This document shows positions 1 through 8,227 of a DNA stretch of 64,000 nucleotides, piece after piece. Made by a program: the position numbers and the translations under genes. This DNA comes from Desertibacillus haloalkaliphilus (GTDB lineage: Bacteria; Bacillota; Bacilli; Bacillales; KJ1-10-99): contig NZ_JAHPIV010000013.1 of the NCBI RefSeq assembly GCF_019039105.1, forward strand, positions 1 through 64,000, read 5' to 3'. How positions within the stretch are numbered: position 1 is the first letter of the stretch; each line of letters begins with the position of its first letter. Under the pieces are notes generated by a model that did not search any database, was not told the DNA's origin, and saw nothing but the letters and a program-made list of their open reading frames with translations.

Positions 1-39
1 AACAATCCTTAACTTAAATTCATCATCATATTTAGCCAT
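1..39 (-). CDS. Transposase OrfA N-terminus, IS3-like (partial)
   Basis: Only 13 codons are inside the window, reading MAKYDDEFKLRIV from the ATG at position 39. This is the typical beginning of the helix-turn-helix OrfA protein of IS3-family elements, which binds the terminal inverted repeats. The rest of the gene is beyond the window edge. Family assignment rests on this short start and on the terminus structure beside it, so it is tentative. Confidence 0.5.
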   Translation of the reverse strand, partial: MAKYDDEFKLRIV

Positions 40-85
40 AAAAAACACCCCCAAAAGTTTGGTCTAACTTTTGGGGGGCGGCTCA
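1..85 (-). mobile_element. End of an IS3-family-like insertion sequence (cut by window edge)
   Basis: The left edge carries the 5' end of a minus-strand transposase gene preceded by a G/C-run inverted terminus. Read on the minus strand the terminus starts TGAGCCGCCCCCCAAAAGTT and is followed at once by a 12-bp hairpin (positions 48-77, CCCCCAAAAGTT against AACTTTTGGGGG) and then the start codon. TGA-starting ends with a short leader before an OrfA-like start are usual for IS3/IS150-type elements. The outer boundary near position 85 is estimated; target duplication and the other end lie outside the window. Confidence 0.6.
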
Positions 86-146
86 CAATACTAATTCGAC
101 TAAGGTTCTTCACCTTCCTATTCTGAATGTATATCAATGAATTGAG

Positions 147-1052
147 TCAACTTAAGCTTGATGATTTAGTAACAATTTGAGAGTTATCATTCTCTAATTG
201 GTTTAGGCCAAGACGATGCAAATGCTTACGAATCCCGCTTCGTTCCCATGTTTTAAAGATTGGAACATCAAGTGTGTGCTCGGGATAGAATATACCAATG
301 GATGTAAGCTCTTCAAACGTTAGTCCTCGCTGTACATACTTAGATATTCCTTCATCACGCTGATCAATAATCCCCAGAAATCGCTCCATTTCTTCCTGAA
401 ATTCTTGCTTTGTAAAAATCCCTTTTTGATGACCTGTAATATACGTATTTGCATCAAGATCTAACAGACGTTTACCTGAACGAATAAAATCATCAATACT
501 ACCATCAGTACCGTTATACCATGGTCCAAATGACGACATATCGTAATCACTAACATAAACAACTCCTAGTTCGGGAAAATAGGGGGAAGCGAGTCCACTC
601 GTATGACCCGGCGTATGAAGCATCAAAACCTTAACACCATCAAACTCATACTCAACCTCATACTCATACGTCTGTGAAAGACCTCGTAGGCTATTTACCC
701 ACTGTTGCGGGATCGCTTCTTTCCATTTTTCTACACCAGATTCCCCAGCTTCTTGGTAAATACCATTGGCTCTTGCAATCGCATCAACCGATTGCGACAT
801 ATGATACTCAAGTGGATTGATCCACTTTTGTGCATTAGGGAACAAATAATTATATTGCGTATGATCAGGATGGTAATGAGTATTAATAATGAACTCAATC
901 CCTAATTCCTGATTAAGTTTCGTTAGAGATTTTTCGTCAGCTCCACAATCAATTAACACTTTCTCCGAGCCATTAATATACACGTTCCTTGAATAAGGAA
1001 CTTTACTATTATTTCGACCTTCGATAATTATCAGAGGACCGATACGATTCAT
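147..1052 (-). CDS. MBL-fold metallo-hydrolase
   Basis: This 301-residue protein is a metallo-beta-lactamase-fold hydrolase. The zinc signature HYHPDH is near residue 59, followed by a second histidine in HTPGHTSG near residue 147, an aspartate in VYVSDYD and a late histidine in ITGHQKG, in the usual order. The C-terminal 90 residues resemble the helical tail of glyoxalase-II-like and lactonase-like members. Substrate is not predictable; hydrolysis of a thioester, lactone or phosphoester is typical of the fold. The start has a good GAGGTGAT ribosome site 7 nt upstream. It is monocistronic and its stop lies about 60 bp from the IS end, so the insertion did not cut it. Confidence 0.85.
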   Translation of the reverse strand: MNRIGPLIIIEGRNNSKVPYSRNVYINGSEKVLIDCGADEKSLTKLNQELGIEFIINTHYHPDHTQYNYLFPNAQKWINPLEYHMSQSVDAIARANGIYQEAGESGVEKWKEAIPQQWVNSLRGLSQTYEYEVEYEFDGVKVLMLHTPGHTSGLASPYFPELGVVYVSDYDMSSFGPWYNGTDGSIDDFIRSGKRLLDLDANTYITGHQKGIFTKQEFQEEMERFLGIIDQRDEGISKYVQRGLTFEELTSIGIFYPEHTLDVPIFKTWERSGIRKHLHRLGLNQLENDNSQIVTKSSSLS

Positions 1053-1172
1053 TATTTATCACCTCAAGCCATGGATTAAACCCCTCAACAGAGTGAACGC
1101 TCATTCATTATACCATACCGATCTGAACTTTTGTATTTTTCCGACCATTTTTGAACCTCTTATATTTTCCCG

Positions 1173-1733
1173 CTAGGCTTTCTGGCAAAAGATCGTTTGT
1201 CGCCCTTCATGTTCACTCTCTTCGTAATAGAGAATTTTCCAATTGTTGAATACTTGAAGTAATTCATTTGAACCGAGCTTGTATTGAGCAGGAATATGTC
1301 TAGGATGTTGCTCTAGGGTAGAATAAAACGTCTCCATAAAGAAATAACCATTATCTTTTATGATCGACTTAACAATTGGAAATAAGCTCCGATCTAGATA
1401 ATAACTAATAACGACTAGGTCACATGAGGCTGACTTTAGCTTCATGTTTCTCACATCAGTTAGATCACAAACGATAGGTTCAATGTGAAAATCACCTTCG
1501 TTTATCTGCTGTTTTAGGTAGTTAATCGCTACTTCAGAAATATCATACGCCTTAACATGATACTTTCGTTCAGCAAGCAATAAACTATTTGCTCCAAGTC
1601 CACAGGCTAGGTCAATGGCTTGACCTCCAGTTAGATAATTAGACAACTGTTCTAACCGGGGGTTCGGTTTTTGATCTTTTCCACTTGTCAAATGTTGTTT
1701 ATATTTTTGATTCCATTTGCTTTTTGAATCCAT
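1173..1733 (-). CDS. Class I SAM-dependent methyltransferase
   Basis: The 186-residue product has the Rossmann methyltransferase core: motif I is AIDLACGLGANSLLLAE (about residues 39-55), followed by an acidic residue at the end of strand 2 (VKAYDIS) and a motif IV region CDLVVISYYLDRSLF. This resembles the TehB/YqeM-like group of small methyltransferases that act on small molecules or tellurite/thiol compounds, but no substrate can be assigned. Start ATG is preceded by GGAGGGC. It stands alone between MBL and the xylonate dehydratase, separated from the latter by a terminator. Confidence 0.85.
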   Translation of the reverse strand: MDSKSKWNQKYKQHLTSGKDQKPNPRLEQLSNYLTGGQAIDLACGLGANSLLLAERKYHVKAYDISEVAINYLKQQINEGDFHIEPIVCDLTDVRNMKLKSASCDLVVISYYLDRSLFPIVKSIIKDNGYFFMETFYSTLEQHPRHIPAQYKLGSNELLQVFNNWKILYYEESEHEGRQTIFCQKA

Positions 1734-1802
1734 TTCATTGCCCTCCTTTATTCACAACCCCATCATACATCATACCAAACTTTTATATTATTTAAAGAAA
1801 AG

Positions 1803-1835
1803 AGCCACTCCCTTGCTTAATAACTAGGAGTGGCT
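1803..1835 (-). terminator. Rho-independent terminator of the xylonate dehydratase gene
   Basis: A 9-bp stem (AGCCACTCC / GGAGTGGCT) lies 16 bp after the dehydratase stop on the minus strand and is followed by a T-rich run in that direction. Confidence 0.8.
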
Positions 1836-1851
1836 ATCATATATATAAACT

Positions 1852-3837
1852 TTAGTTTTTATATTTTTCGTTCAATGCTTTTTGACCAGCTTCTAACGTT
1901 TCAATAATACGATCGACATCATAGACACTACCTCTCCATGTCCCGCCACTAACGGCTTGCAACGCAGCCCAAAGTCTTGTATCGTCTGGTAAATCTGGGT
2001 CTGGCTTTAAATCCGGATGACGAGGCCTGTTGGCTAATATTTTTTCTCCGTCCTCAGGGCTAAGCCTTTCATCCCCCACACCAACAAAGTTAATACTTCC
2101 TTTTAACTGGTTGCGGTCGACGTTAATTTCAACAATATCCCCATCGCGAAGTTTGCCTATCGGCCCATCAGCAAGAGCTTCAGGTCCAATATGTCCAATA
2201 CATGCCCCTGTTGAAACACCAGAAAATCTTGCATCCGTAATTAACGATACATATTTCCCATAAGACAGGTGCTTCAGTGCTGACGTTAACTGATAAGTTT
2301 CTTCCATTCCTGTGCCTGATGGCCCACGACCGATGACAGCCATGATATCGCCTTTTTCAATCCCTCCTGTTTTAATCGCTTGTATTGCAGCTTTTTCAGC
2401 TGTAAAGACTTTGACCTTGCCGGTATGACGATAGACGCCATCCTCATCGACAACCGAAGGATCAATTGCTGTCGATTTAATCACTGAACCTTCAGGTGCG
2501 ATATTTCCTGTTGGAAATGTAACCGTTGATGTCAAACCACGACGTTTGGCTGTCTCTGGACTCATGATCACATCTTCTGGGTCGACACCATCAGCTTCTT
2601 GTAAGCGCTGTTTAATTTTCTTGCGGCGTTCAGATGTTTCCCACCAATCTAACACCGTTCCTAACGTTTCTCCTGTCACTGTCAATGCGTTCTCTTTTAA
2701 CACACCTAATTCACGCAGATGAAGCATAACTTCTGGTACACCACCGGCTAAAAACGCGCGTACGGTAGGATGATACGTCGGCCCATTTGGTAACACACTA
2801 ACAATTCTAGGAATGTCACGATTGATACGGCTCCAATCTTCCACAGTTGGTATCCTTCGCCCTGCTGCATGAGCAATGGCCGGAATATGCAATAGTAGAT
2901 TTGTTGAACCACCAAATGCAGCATGGAGAACCATGGCATTATGAATGGCATCATCTGTAACGATGTCTTTTGTCGTAATTCCGAGTTTTTCCATCTTAAT
3001 CGCAGCTCGAGCAGATTGGCGGGCCATCTCTTCCCAAATATCTGACCCAGATGGTGCAAGAGCAGCATGTGGTACCGTTAACCCTAATGCTTCAGCAATG
3101 ACTTGAGACGTAGCCGCAGTACCTAGGAATTGACACCCTCCACCAGGTGTCCCACAGGCACGACAACCGAGGTCAGAGGCTTCTTGAAGGGTTAGTTCGT
3201 TATTGGCATATCTAGCCCCTATCGTTTGAACGGCACCTGCATCTTCCCCTTCCGTTGGCGGTAGGGTCACGCCTCCTGGGACGATAATTGTCGGTAAATC
3301 ATGCATTGCAGTGAGCGCAAGCATCGTCGCAGGTAACCCTTTATCACAAGTGGCCACACCGATAACAGCTTTTCTTGTCGGTAGTGAACGAATTAAGCGA
3401 CGGTAAACGATCGCTGCATCGTTACGATAAGGAAAAGAATCAAACATTCCTGTAGTACCTTGGGATCTACCATCACATGGATCACTGACAAAGCCTGCAA
3501 ACGGCACACCGCCCTTGTCTTTTATTTCTTCTGCAGCCGCTTTCATAAGTAACCCGACTTCCCAATGGCCAGTATGGTATCCTAATGCAATTGGCTTGCC
3601 ATCCTCACCGCGTATCCCCCCTTGGGTACTAAGAATTAAAAATTGTTTCCCATTTAATTCAGACGGGTTCCAGCCCATCCCAACATTTTGAGTCATTCCG
3701 AATAGTTCCCCACTCGGGGCATGTAGCAACATATCTTCCGTTAGTGGAAGTGATCCCTCGGGTCCTGAAGCATGCGTTTGGATGTTATAAAAATCTTTTT
3801 GTTGATGGCCCATAATTGTATCTAAATGTTTATTCAT
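1852..3837 (-). CDS. yjhG: D-xylonate dehydratase, YjhG/YagF family (IlvD/Edd superfamily)
   Basis: This 661-residue dehydratase matches the E. coli YjhG/YagF proteins (about 655 residues) along its whole length, with conserved blocks such as [17 protein letters not shown]-like near residue 120, [21 protein letters not shown] and [20 protein letters not shown]. The family removes water from D-xylonate to give 2-keto-3-deoxy-D-xylonate, using an iron-sulfur cluster held by conserved cysteines; cysteines in DPCDG, TCDKG and GGGCQF fit that role. It is longer than ordinary IlvD (about 560). AAGGAG precedes the ATG. No other pentonate gene lies beside it; a CcpA-type cre site sits about 95 bp upstream, suggesting carbon catabolite control. 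Confidence 0.9.
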   Translation of the reverse strand: MNKHLDTIMGHQQKDFYNIQTHASGPEGSLPLTEDMLLHAPSGELFGMTQNVGMGWNPSELNGKQFLILSTQGGIRGEDGKPIALGYHTGHWEVGLLMKAAAEEIKDKGGVPFAGFVSDPCDGRSQGTTGMFDSFPYRNDAAIVYRRLIRSLPTRKAVIGVATCDKGLPATMLALTAMHDLPTIIVPGGVTLPPTEGEDAGAVQTIGARYANNELTLQEASDLGCRACGTPGGGCQFLGTAATSQVIAEALGLTVPHAALAPSGSDIWEEMARQSARAAIKMEKLGITTKDIVTDDAIHNAMVLHAAFGGSTNLLLHIPAIAHAAGRRIPTVEDWSRINRDIPRIVSVLPNGPTYHPTVRAFLAGGVPEVMLHLRELGVLKENALTVTGETLGTVLDWWETSERRKKIKQRLQEADGVDPEDVIMSPETAKRRGLTSTVTFPTGNIAPEGSVIKSTAIDPSVVDEDGVYRHTGKVKVFTAEKAAIQAIKTGGIEKGDIMAVIGRGPSGTGMEETYQLTSALKHLSYGKYVSLITDARFSGVSTGACIGHIGPEALADGPIGKLRDGDIVEINVDRNQLKGSINFVGVGDERLSPEDGEKILANRPRHPDLKPDPDLPDDTRLWAALQAVSGGTWRGSVYDVDRIIETLEAGQKALNEKYKN

Positions 3838-3931
3838 ATCGAAAGCTCCTTTTCTATCTATATCCTATTTTCAAAAGAGTTTATTAGATTAAAATAATAT
3901 CTCCTTTAAGTTTACCATATCTATCTGAGAA

Positions 3932-3945
3932 AGAAAGCGATAACA
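3932..3945 (+). promoter_or_regulatory. cre-like CcpA operator upstream of xylonate dehydratase
   Basis: AGAAAGCGATAACA matches 13 of 14 positions of the Bacillus cre consensus TGWAANCGNTNWCA. It lies about 95 bp upstream of the dehydratase start codon. Role as a catabolite repression site is inferred from the match and from the sugar-acid function of the gene. Confidence 0.55.
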
Positions 3946-4116
3946 ATTGTGAACTTAGAGATCACCATCCATTTTATTGATTGCATGCCTATTTAGCCTT
4001 TCGTTCTTAAACCTATCAGCACTTTTATCGGTACCAAATTGCATACATTTCTTTTAATGTTTACTTGATAAAATAGTACGCTATGTCCGCTATCACTTTA
4101 GAGGAAAAATGATAAA

Positions 4117-4144
4117 AGTCTGTCCAAATCGCTTCGGACAGACT
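4117..4144 (-). terminator. Terminator after the CotF-like cluster
   Basis: Perfect 9-bp inverted repeat AGTCTGTCC / GGACAGACT located 21 bp beyond the last CotF-like stop codon, followed on the minus strand by TTTTATCATTTTT. Confidence 0.85.
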
Positions 4145-4165
4145 ATCGAGCTATCACCCATGTTG

Positions 4166-4456
4166 TTAGTGTTGCAATGCAGCATTTGCAGTGCTTAGGT
4201 CGACTTGTAGTTGCTTGGCGGTATCATGGGGGTTGTAATATCCTTGTTCAATCATATAATTTGAAATTTTTCTATGGAAATCAATTTCATCTTCTAAATG
4301 TTTAATGAGAGTTTGCCGTACTTCTGGTGTTGCAGCTTCTGTTATCGCAAGGGCGTAGTTTTTTATAGCAGACTTAGCGGCCATCAACATGTCAGTAGCA
4401 ATAACTTGATCGGTTAATGGGGCCATCCCCGTTACTTTTTCAATTAGTTGGTTCAT
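4166..4456 (-). CDS. Spore coat protein, CotF-like (YraF/YraD type)
   Basis: This 96-residue protein has the Coat F domain: a ferritin-like helical pair with a start DQVIATDMLMAAKSAIKNYA near residue 16 and a second helix RQTLIKHLEDEIDFHRKISNYMIE. The domain ends in the characteristic YMIEQGYYNPHD. B. subtilis has similar short proteins YraD and YraF in the mother-cell-expressed yra cluster. It probably joins the spore coat. It is the last of four co-directional genes; the preceding 65-residue gene ends 16 bp upstream. It is about 35 percent identical by eye to the other CotF-like copy in the cluster (4702-4974), indicating duplication. Confidence 0.85.
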   Translation of the reverse strand: MNQLIEKVTGMAPLTDQVIATDMLMAAKSAIKNYALAITEAATPEVRQTLIKHLEDEIDFHRKISNYMIEQGYYNPHDTAKQLQVDLSTANAALQH

Positions 4457-4472
4457 GGTTTCGGTTCCTCCT

Positions 4473-4670
4473 CTAGTTTAAATGCTTTTTCAGCTCCTCA
4501 ACTTGTTGAGTTGCCATCGTGACATCTTGTTGCATCAGTTCTTTTAGATTTTCATCCGAAACAAGCCCTTGCATCACTGATGCTTTCGTTAGGCATAAAC
4601 TTTTAAAAGTTAGTAACTCATGTAACTCTAACGTTTCATGAACACCTAATTTTTCTCGCATCATTTTCAT
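4473..4670 (-). CDS. Small CotF-cluster partner (YraE/YraG-like)
   Basis: A 65-residue helical protein with motif LGVHETLELHELLTFKSLCLTK in its first half, split here as LGVHETLELHE then LLTFKSLCLTK. The second small gene of the cluster (4994-5212) carries the equivalent FGIHEITDLRELINFKAACL, so the two are paralogues. Similar short proteins (YraE and YraG of B. subtilis) accompany CotF-like genes in the same alternating order. Its function is unknown; co-transcription and alternation with a coat protein suggest that it forms a complex with it. The likely start is the second Met, as the GGGGTGAATGAAA leader favours it. Confidence 0.75.
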   Translation of the reverse strand: MKMMREKLGVHETLELHELLTFKSLCLTKASVMQGLVSDENLKELMQQDVTMATQQVEELKKHLN

Positions 4671-4701
4671 TCACCCCATTCATTTAGATTCCATCCCTTT
4701 T

Positions 4702-4974
4702 CTATTCATTTAATGCTACAGCTGCGTACCCAATATCTTTATTAATTTGTTCTAATACATTATAGGCATCATAAATGCCTTGTTCTTGTAAAAAACCATA
4801 GATTTGCTCGTGCTGATAAATGGCCGTTCGTAATTCTTTCGCTAAAAAAGAATGTACTTCAGATGATGTTGATTCGGTAATCGCTGTAGCGATGTCTTTA
4901 ATCGCTGCTTTTGCTTCGAATAACATATCTGTTGCGATAACATGATCTGTTGCATTTAAATGGTTTATCGTCAT
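4702..4974 (-). CDS. Spore coat protein, CotF-like (second copy)
   Basis: This 90-residue Coat F domain protein contains the signature DHVIATDMLFEAKAAIKDIA, matching the other copy at 4166-4456, and ends its domain with FLQEQGIYDAYN. Coat F proteins are small helical spore coat components. A strong GAGGACCC-like Shine-Dalgarno precedes the ATG. It sits between the two small partner genes, giving the order small-CotF-small-CotF in the direction of transcription. This unit duplication is parallel to the yraG-yraF and yraE-yraD pairs of B. subtilis. Expression in the mother cell is inferred from the family. Confidence 0.85.
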   Translation of the reverse strand: MTINHLNATDHVIATDMLFEAKAAIKDIATAITESTSSEVHSFLAKELRTAIYQHEQIYGFLQEQGIYDAYNVLEQINKDIGYAAVALNE

Positions 4975-4993
4975 TCTATAGGGTCCTCCTCGG

Positions 4994-5212
4994 TTATTGA
5001 TCCATCTTAGTAACAGTGCTTTTTAATATGGATTGCATTTCGGTTACGGTAGCTGTGCCTTGTTTGACACTTTGTTCAACTAATGATTTTAATTGCTGAT
5101 TCTCCACTTGATTCAGCCGCGATTTTGCTTCTGATAAACAAGCGGCTTTAAAATTAATTAACTCACGCAAATCTGTGATTTCATGTATACCAAATTGGTT
5201 TGCTTCCATCAC
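4994..5212 (-). CDS. Small CotF-cluster partner, first gene (YraG-like)
   Basis: A 72-residue protein with the core FGIHEITDLRELINFKAACL, paralogous to the 65-residue gene at 4473-4670. It begins the four-gene cluster; AAGGAGGTTTAAGTG leads into the start. The small partners have no signal peptide or membrane segment and look like short helical bundles. The function is unknown beyond association with CotF-like coat genes. I found no convincing sigma-E or sigma-K promoter in the 100 bp upstream, although expression during sporulation is expected from the family. Confidence 0.75.
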   Translation of the reverse strand: MMEANQFGIHEITDLRELINFKAACLSEAKSRLNQVENQQLKSLVEQSVKQGTATVTEMQSILKSTVTKMDQ

Positions 5213-5283
5213 TTAAACCTCCTTTTTTCATCGAAAGTTAGTTTTTGTCTGTGGAAAGTAACCTATACAGCACTTAAAATGGA

Positions 5284-5317
5284 AAACAGGTGTGTTCATG
5301 TTAGAACACACCTGTTT
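5284..5317 (-). terminator. Terminator of the 50-residue gene
   Basis: Perfect 14-bp inverted repeat AAACAGGTGTGTTC / GAACACACCTGTTT with a 6-nt loop, 8 bp after the stop of the small gene at 5326-5478 and followed by TTTTCCATTTT on the minus strand. Confidence 0.85.
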
Positions 5318-5325
5318 GTGAACAT

Positions 5326-5478
5326 TTATTTTCTTTTTTGATTATTCTTTTGTTGCTTCTTAATCAGTACGTCACGCTCACCGCCGTCTGCTAACTCTTC
5401 AGCAAACTCCTGGCTAACTTCGTTTTCACTAACGGCAAGGTCAACTGTTTTCGCTCTATTTTTTCGATGTGGCATCAT
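5326..5478 (-). CDS. Small acidic/basic protein, YfhD-like (50 aa)
   Basis: The reading frame encodes 50 residues beginning MMPHRKNRAKTVDL and ending KKQQKNNQKRK, with an acidic middle EFAEELADGGERD. The phrase EFxxELAD followed by a basic tail recalls the YfhD family of small Bacillaceae proteins, but the match is short. A perfect GGAGGGATA ribosome site precedes tandem ATG codons and a strong terminator follows, so it is a complete small transcription unit. It has no membrane segment. It could be a small spore protein, which is a guess from the family and from the neighbouring coat genes. Confidence 0.65.
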   Translation of the reverse strand: MMPHRKNRAKTVDLAVSENEVSQEFAEELADGGERDVLIKKQQKNNQKRK

Positions 5479-5567
5479 TATCCCTCCTTACTCGTTATTA
5501 TTTGACGTTAAGGTACCAATTATCAAATTTTAGTTAAAGTTACGGATTATTAATGTACACGGATCCT

Positions 5568-6398
5568 TCAGTTCACCCTAGAAAACCACTCTTTCAGCAA
5601 CGAATACGTTTCTTGATTACTTAGAATGCCATCATGAGTAGCAGATGCTACAATCTTTGTGTCCGCTCTCGTCTGCCTAAATAAAGGCTCAAATTCCTGT
5701 CCATTAAATTCTTCATCGTCCTCACCAACAATCACAAGTGTAGGATCTTTAATTGCCCGTAGTGCTTTTTTATAATTGTTTGGATACCTAGATATAAACA
5801 ATCGGAAGCTTATTTCTGGTGTCTCTGTTCCATGTCGATCCTCTTCAGGTTTATGACTTGTATAGACAATCCAATGATTAAAAGTACGAATCCGAATACT
5901 ATTTAATAAAAATAAGGTCACAAGCCTAGAAATATAGGCCTCCCCGTTACTATTTTCATTCGATTTACGAATCGTCGGTGCACTGGGGTGAATAAATGGT
6001 GCTAGAAGTAACAGTGCATCAAAAGCGCGTTTATACTTACTGGATGCAAACCGTAAAGCTGTACCTCCTCCTGCTGAATGGCCGGCAATTATGATTGCAG
6101 CATTATAATGTTTTTCCCTAATAACTGTAATTAAGTCAAATAAATCATCCTCATGCTGACCGATGTAATTAATATCCCCACGTATGCGTGGTTGCTCGCC
6201 ATGACCACGTAAATCCGGTGTATATACATGTGCGAGGTTTTCTTTTGAAACAAACGTTGCTAAAGGCAGTAAATATTTGCTATCCTCTGAAATACCGTGG
6301 AGTAGTATCATTACTTTATTCGATTGTGCTGGGTAATACCGAAAGAAAAGCTCCTCTCCATCTCTCGCTTGGTAAGATTCAGTTGGTAAATACTTCAC
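5568..6398 (-). CDS. Alpha/beta hydrolase (lysophospholipase-like)
   Basis: This 276-residue protein is a serine hydrolase of the Hydrolase_4/monoglyceride-lipase type. It has the oxyanion-hole segment LLHGISEDSKY near residue 34, the nucleophile elbow GHSAGGG near residue 106, an acid in VIVGEDDEEFNG and the catalytic histidine in SATHDGILS near residue 257. There is no signal peptide, so it is cytoplasmic. The GTG start is backed by GAGGGGAGA. It is transcribed away from fumC, sharing the divergent intergenic region. The natural ester is unknown. Confidence 0.85.
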   Translation of the reverse strand: MKYLPTESYQARDGEELFFRYYPAQSNKVMILLHGISEDSKYLLPLATFVSKENLAHVYTPDLRGHGEQPRIRGDINYIGQHEDDLFDLITVIREKHYNAAIIIAGHSAGGGTALRFASSKYKRAFDALLLLAPFIHPSAPTIRKSNENSNGEAYISRLVTLFLLNSIRIRTFNHWIVYTSHKPEEDRHGTETPEISFRLFISRYPNNYKKALRAIKDPTLVIVGEDDEEFNGQEFEPLFRQTRADTKIVASATHDGILSNQETYSLLKEWFSRVN

Positions 6399-6542
6399 AC
6401 TCAGTCTCCCCTCTTATCTGTAAATGATCTATCTTATATTTTGATCTAATTTGTCAGAAAAATCAAAATAACTATCATCTCCTTGCTACTTTAGCCTTAT
6501 TCGGTTTCACTGTTTATTCCACTTAGTGTTGGAAACAATAGG

Positions 6543-6570
6543 TTGAAAGGGGCAATAACCCTAGTATAGA
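6543..6570 (+). promoter_or_regulatory. Sigma-A-type promoter of fumC
   Basis: TTGAAA (6543-6548) and TATAGA (6565-6570) are separated by 16 bp and lie just upstream of the AAGGAGAG ribosome site of fumC. Confidence 0.6.
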
Positions 6571-6595
6571 TTACGCTTTAAGGAGAGATCGCTCT

Positions 6596-7981
6596 ATGTG
6601 TTCTGACCATTATCGAAAAGAAAAGGATACGCTCGGTGAAGTATTGGTACCGTCAGAAGCTTATTATGGATCACAAACTCAACGAGCTGTCTTAAATTTT
6701 CAAATCAGTGGAAAGCACTTGCCACGATCATTTATCCGCGCTCAAGGACTGATTAAAGCAGCGGCCGCCATAACGAACATGGAAGTTGGAAAGCTCCCGC
6801 CTGACGTAGGTCAAGCGATTGTCGATGCCTCTAATGAAGTTACAGAAGGCAAATGGGACCAACATTTTGTGATAGATGTCTATCAAGCCGGTGCTGGCAC
6901 CTCACAGAATATGAACGCAAACGAGGTTATTGCTAATCGTGCAACGGAATTGTTGGCTGGTTCATTAGGTTCATCTTTTCGTGTTCATCCAAATGACCAC
7001 GTCAATATGGCACAGTCAACAAATGATACGTTTCCTTCCGCATTACACATTGCAGCTGCTGAACAAATAGTTCATCAACTTCTACCAGCCATCCAAACCT
7101 TAGAGCAAGCGCTCGAAACGAAGGCAACTGAATTTATGTCGATTCTTAAATCAGGACGAACGCACCTACACGATGCTGTTCCGATGAGATTGGGTCAAGA
7201 GTTTTCTGGGTATGCAGGGACGATTCAATCTATGTACAGAGCACTTGAGAAATCTCTTGATTCCTTATATGAACTTGGTTTAGGTGGCAATGCGATCGGT
7301 ACACCGATTAACACCCACCCAGACTATCCACAAAAAGTTATTACCGAAATTTGTAGACGTACGAACATGCCTTTTCGCGCCCCAACAAACATTTTTAGTT
7401 TTATGCAAAACCGAAACGCCGCTTTTCGGACAATGAGTATACTCAAAGAGCTGGCCGTTCATTTAATTAAAATGACAAGTGACCTTCGCTTACTAAGCTC
7501 AGGACCAAGAACAGGACTTTCAGAAATCACGCTCCCGCCTGTACAACCTGGTTCAACAATTATGCCTGGGAAAGTCAATCCAGCAATCCTTGAAATGATC
7601 CATATGGTAAGTTGTCAAGTCATTGGCTATGAGACGGCAATTGCAACAGCAGGTATGGCAGGTCAATTGGAAATAAATGTGATGATGCCTGTGATTGCGC
7701 ATACCTTGCTTGAATCGATTGAATTATTGACAAATGCGCTTCCTGTCCTTGTCAGTAAATGTATCAACGGCATCCAAGCAAATGAAGAAGTATGTAAAAC
7801 ATGGATGGAATCAAGCTTATCGTTAGTGACCGGGTTAAGCCCTTCAATGGGATATGATCTTGCCGCACAAATTGGGATGCAAGCCGATTTAGAAAATAAA
7901 ACATTAACACAAGTGTTAGAGGAATTAGGATTAATGAATGAAAACGTAAAAAAGGAGATCGACCCAAATCGTATGCTTTAA
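6596..7981 (+). CDS. fumC: Fumarate hydratase class II
   Basis: This 461-residue protein is a class II (iron-independent) fumarase that interconverts fumarate and L-malate in the citric acid cycle. It has the superfamily signature GSTIMPGKVNP near residue 318, the substrate-binding GAGTSQNMNANEVIANRA near residue 101, HPNDHVNMAQSTND near residue 142 and the SGRTHLHDA block near residue 186. The length agrees with B. subtilis CitG and E. coli FumC. It is one of few plus-strand genes, monocistronic, with its own sigma-A promoter. A weak 7-bp hairpin (8063-8082) about 80 bp downstream may end the transcript. Confidence 0.95.
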   Translation: MCSDHYRKEKDTLGEVLVPSEAYYGSQTQRAVLNFQISGKHLPRSFIRAQGLIKAAAAITNMEVGKLPPDVGQAIVDASNEVTEGKWDQHFVIDVYQAGAGTSQNMNANEVIANRATELLAGSLGSSFRVHPNDHVNMAQSTNDTFPSALHIAAAEQIVHQLLPAIQTLEQALETKATEFMSILKSGRTHLHDAVPMRLGQEFSGYAGTIQSMYRALEKSLDSLYELGLGGNAIGTPINTHPDYPQKVITEICRRTNMPFRAPTNIFSFMQNRNAAFRTMSILKELAVHLIKMTSDLRLLSSGPRTGLSEITLPPVQPGSTIMPGKVNPAILEMIHMVSCQVIGYETAIATAGMAGQLEINVMMPVIAHTLLESIELLTNALPVLVSKCINGIQANEEVCKTWMESSLSLVTGLSPSMGYDLAAQIGMQADLENKTLTQVLEELGLMNENVKKEIDPNRML

Positions 7982-8191
7982 ATCAGGGATGTGGCGATTC
8001 AAGAGGCAAGAAGTATGGGATATATACTTGATCAGCGTTGTTTGTATAAGGGTTTAAGGATAAAAACAGAAGGGGCTGTTTTATGCCTCCTTCATGCTTT
8101 TTATCGTTTTACGTTCAAATGCATACACGAGCTGTTAAATTTGAATGGCCTAACTTCCTCATCATAGCTTTTACTTCTCATATAAAAAAGC

Positions 8192-8220
8192 CGAATAAGT
8201 GAGCGCCTACCCCTCATTCG
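8192..8220 (-). terminator. Terminator of the first DUF421 gene
   Basis: Imperfect stem CGAATAAGTGAG / CCCTCATTCG located 8 bp after the stop; on the minus strand it is followed by GGCTTTTTT. Confidence 0.7.
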
Positions 8221-8227
8221 ACCAGTA

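Larger units (their letters stand above)
3838..4165. other. Intergenic stretch between coat cluster and xylonate dehydratase
   Basis: No gene is supported in these 328 bp. The right end holds the terminator of the CotF-like cluster (4117-4144); the left part holds the dehydratase leader with a cre-like site (3932-3945) and A/T-rich promoter-like sequence. The middle shows nothing recognisable. Confidence 0.6.
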
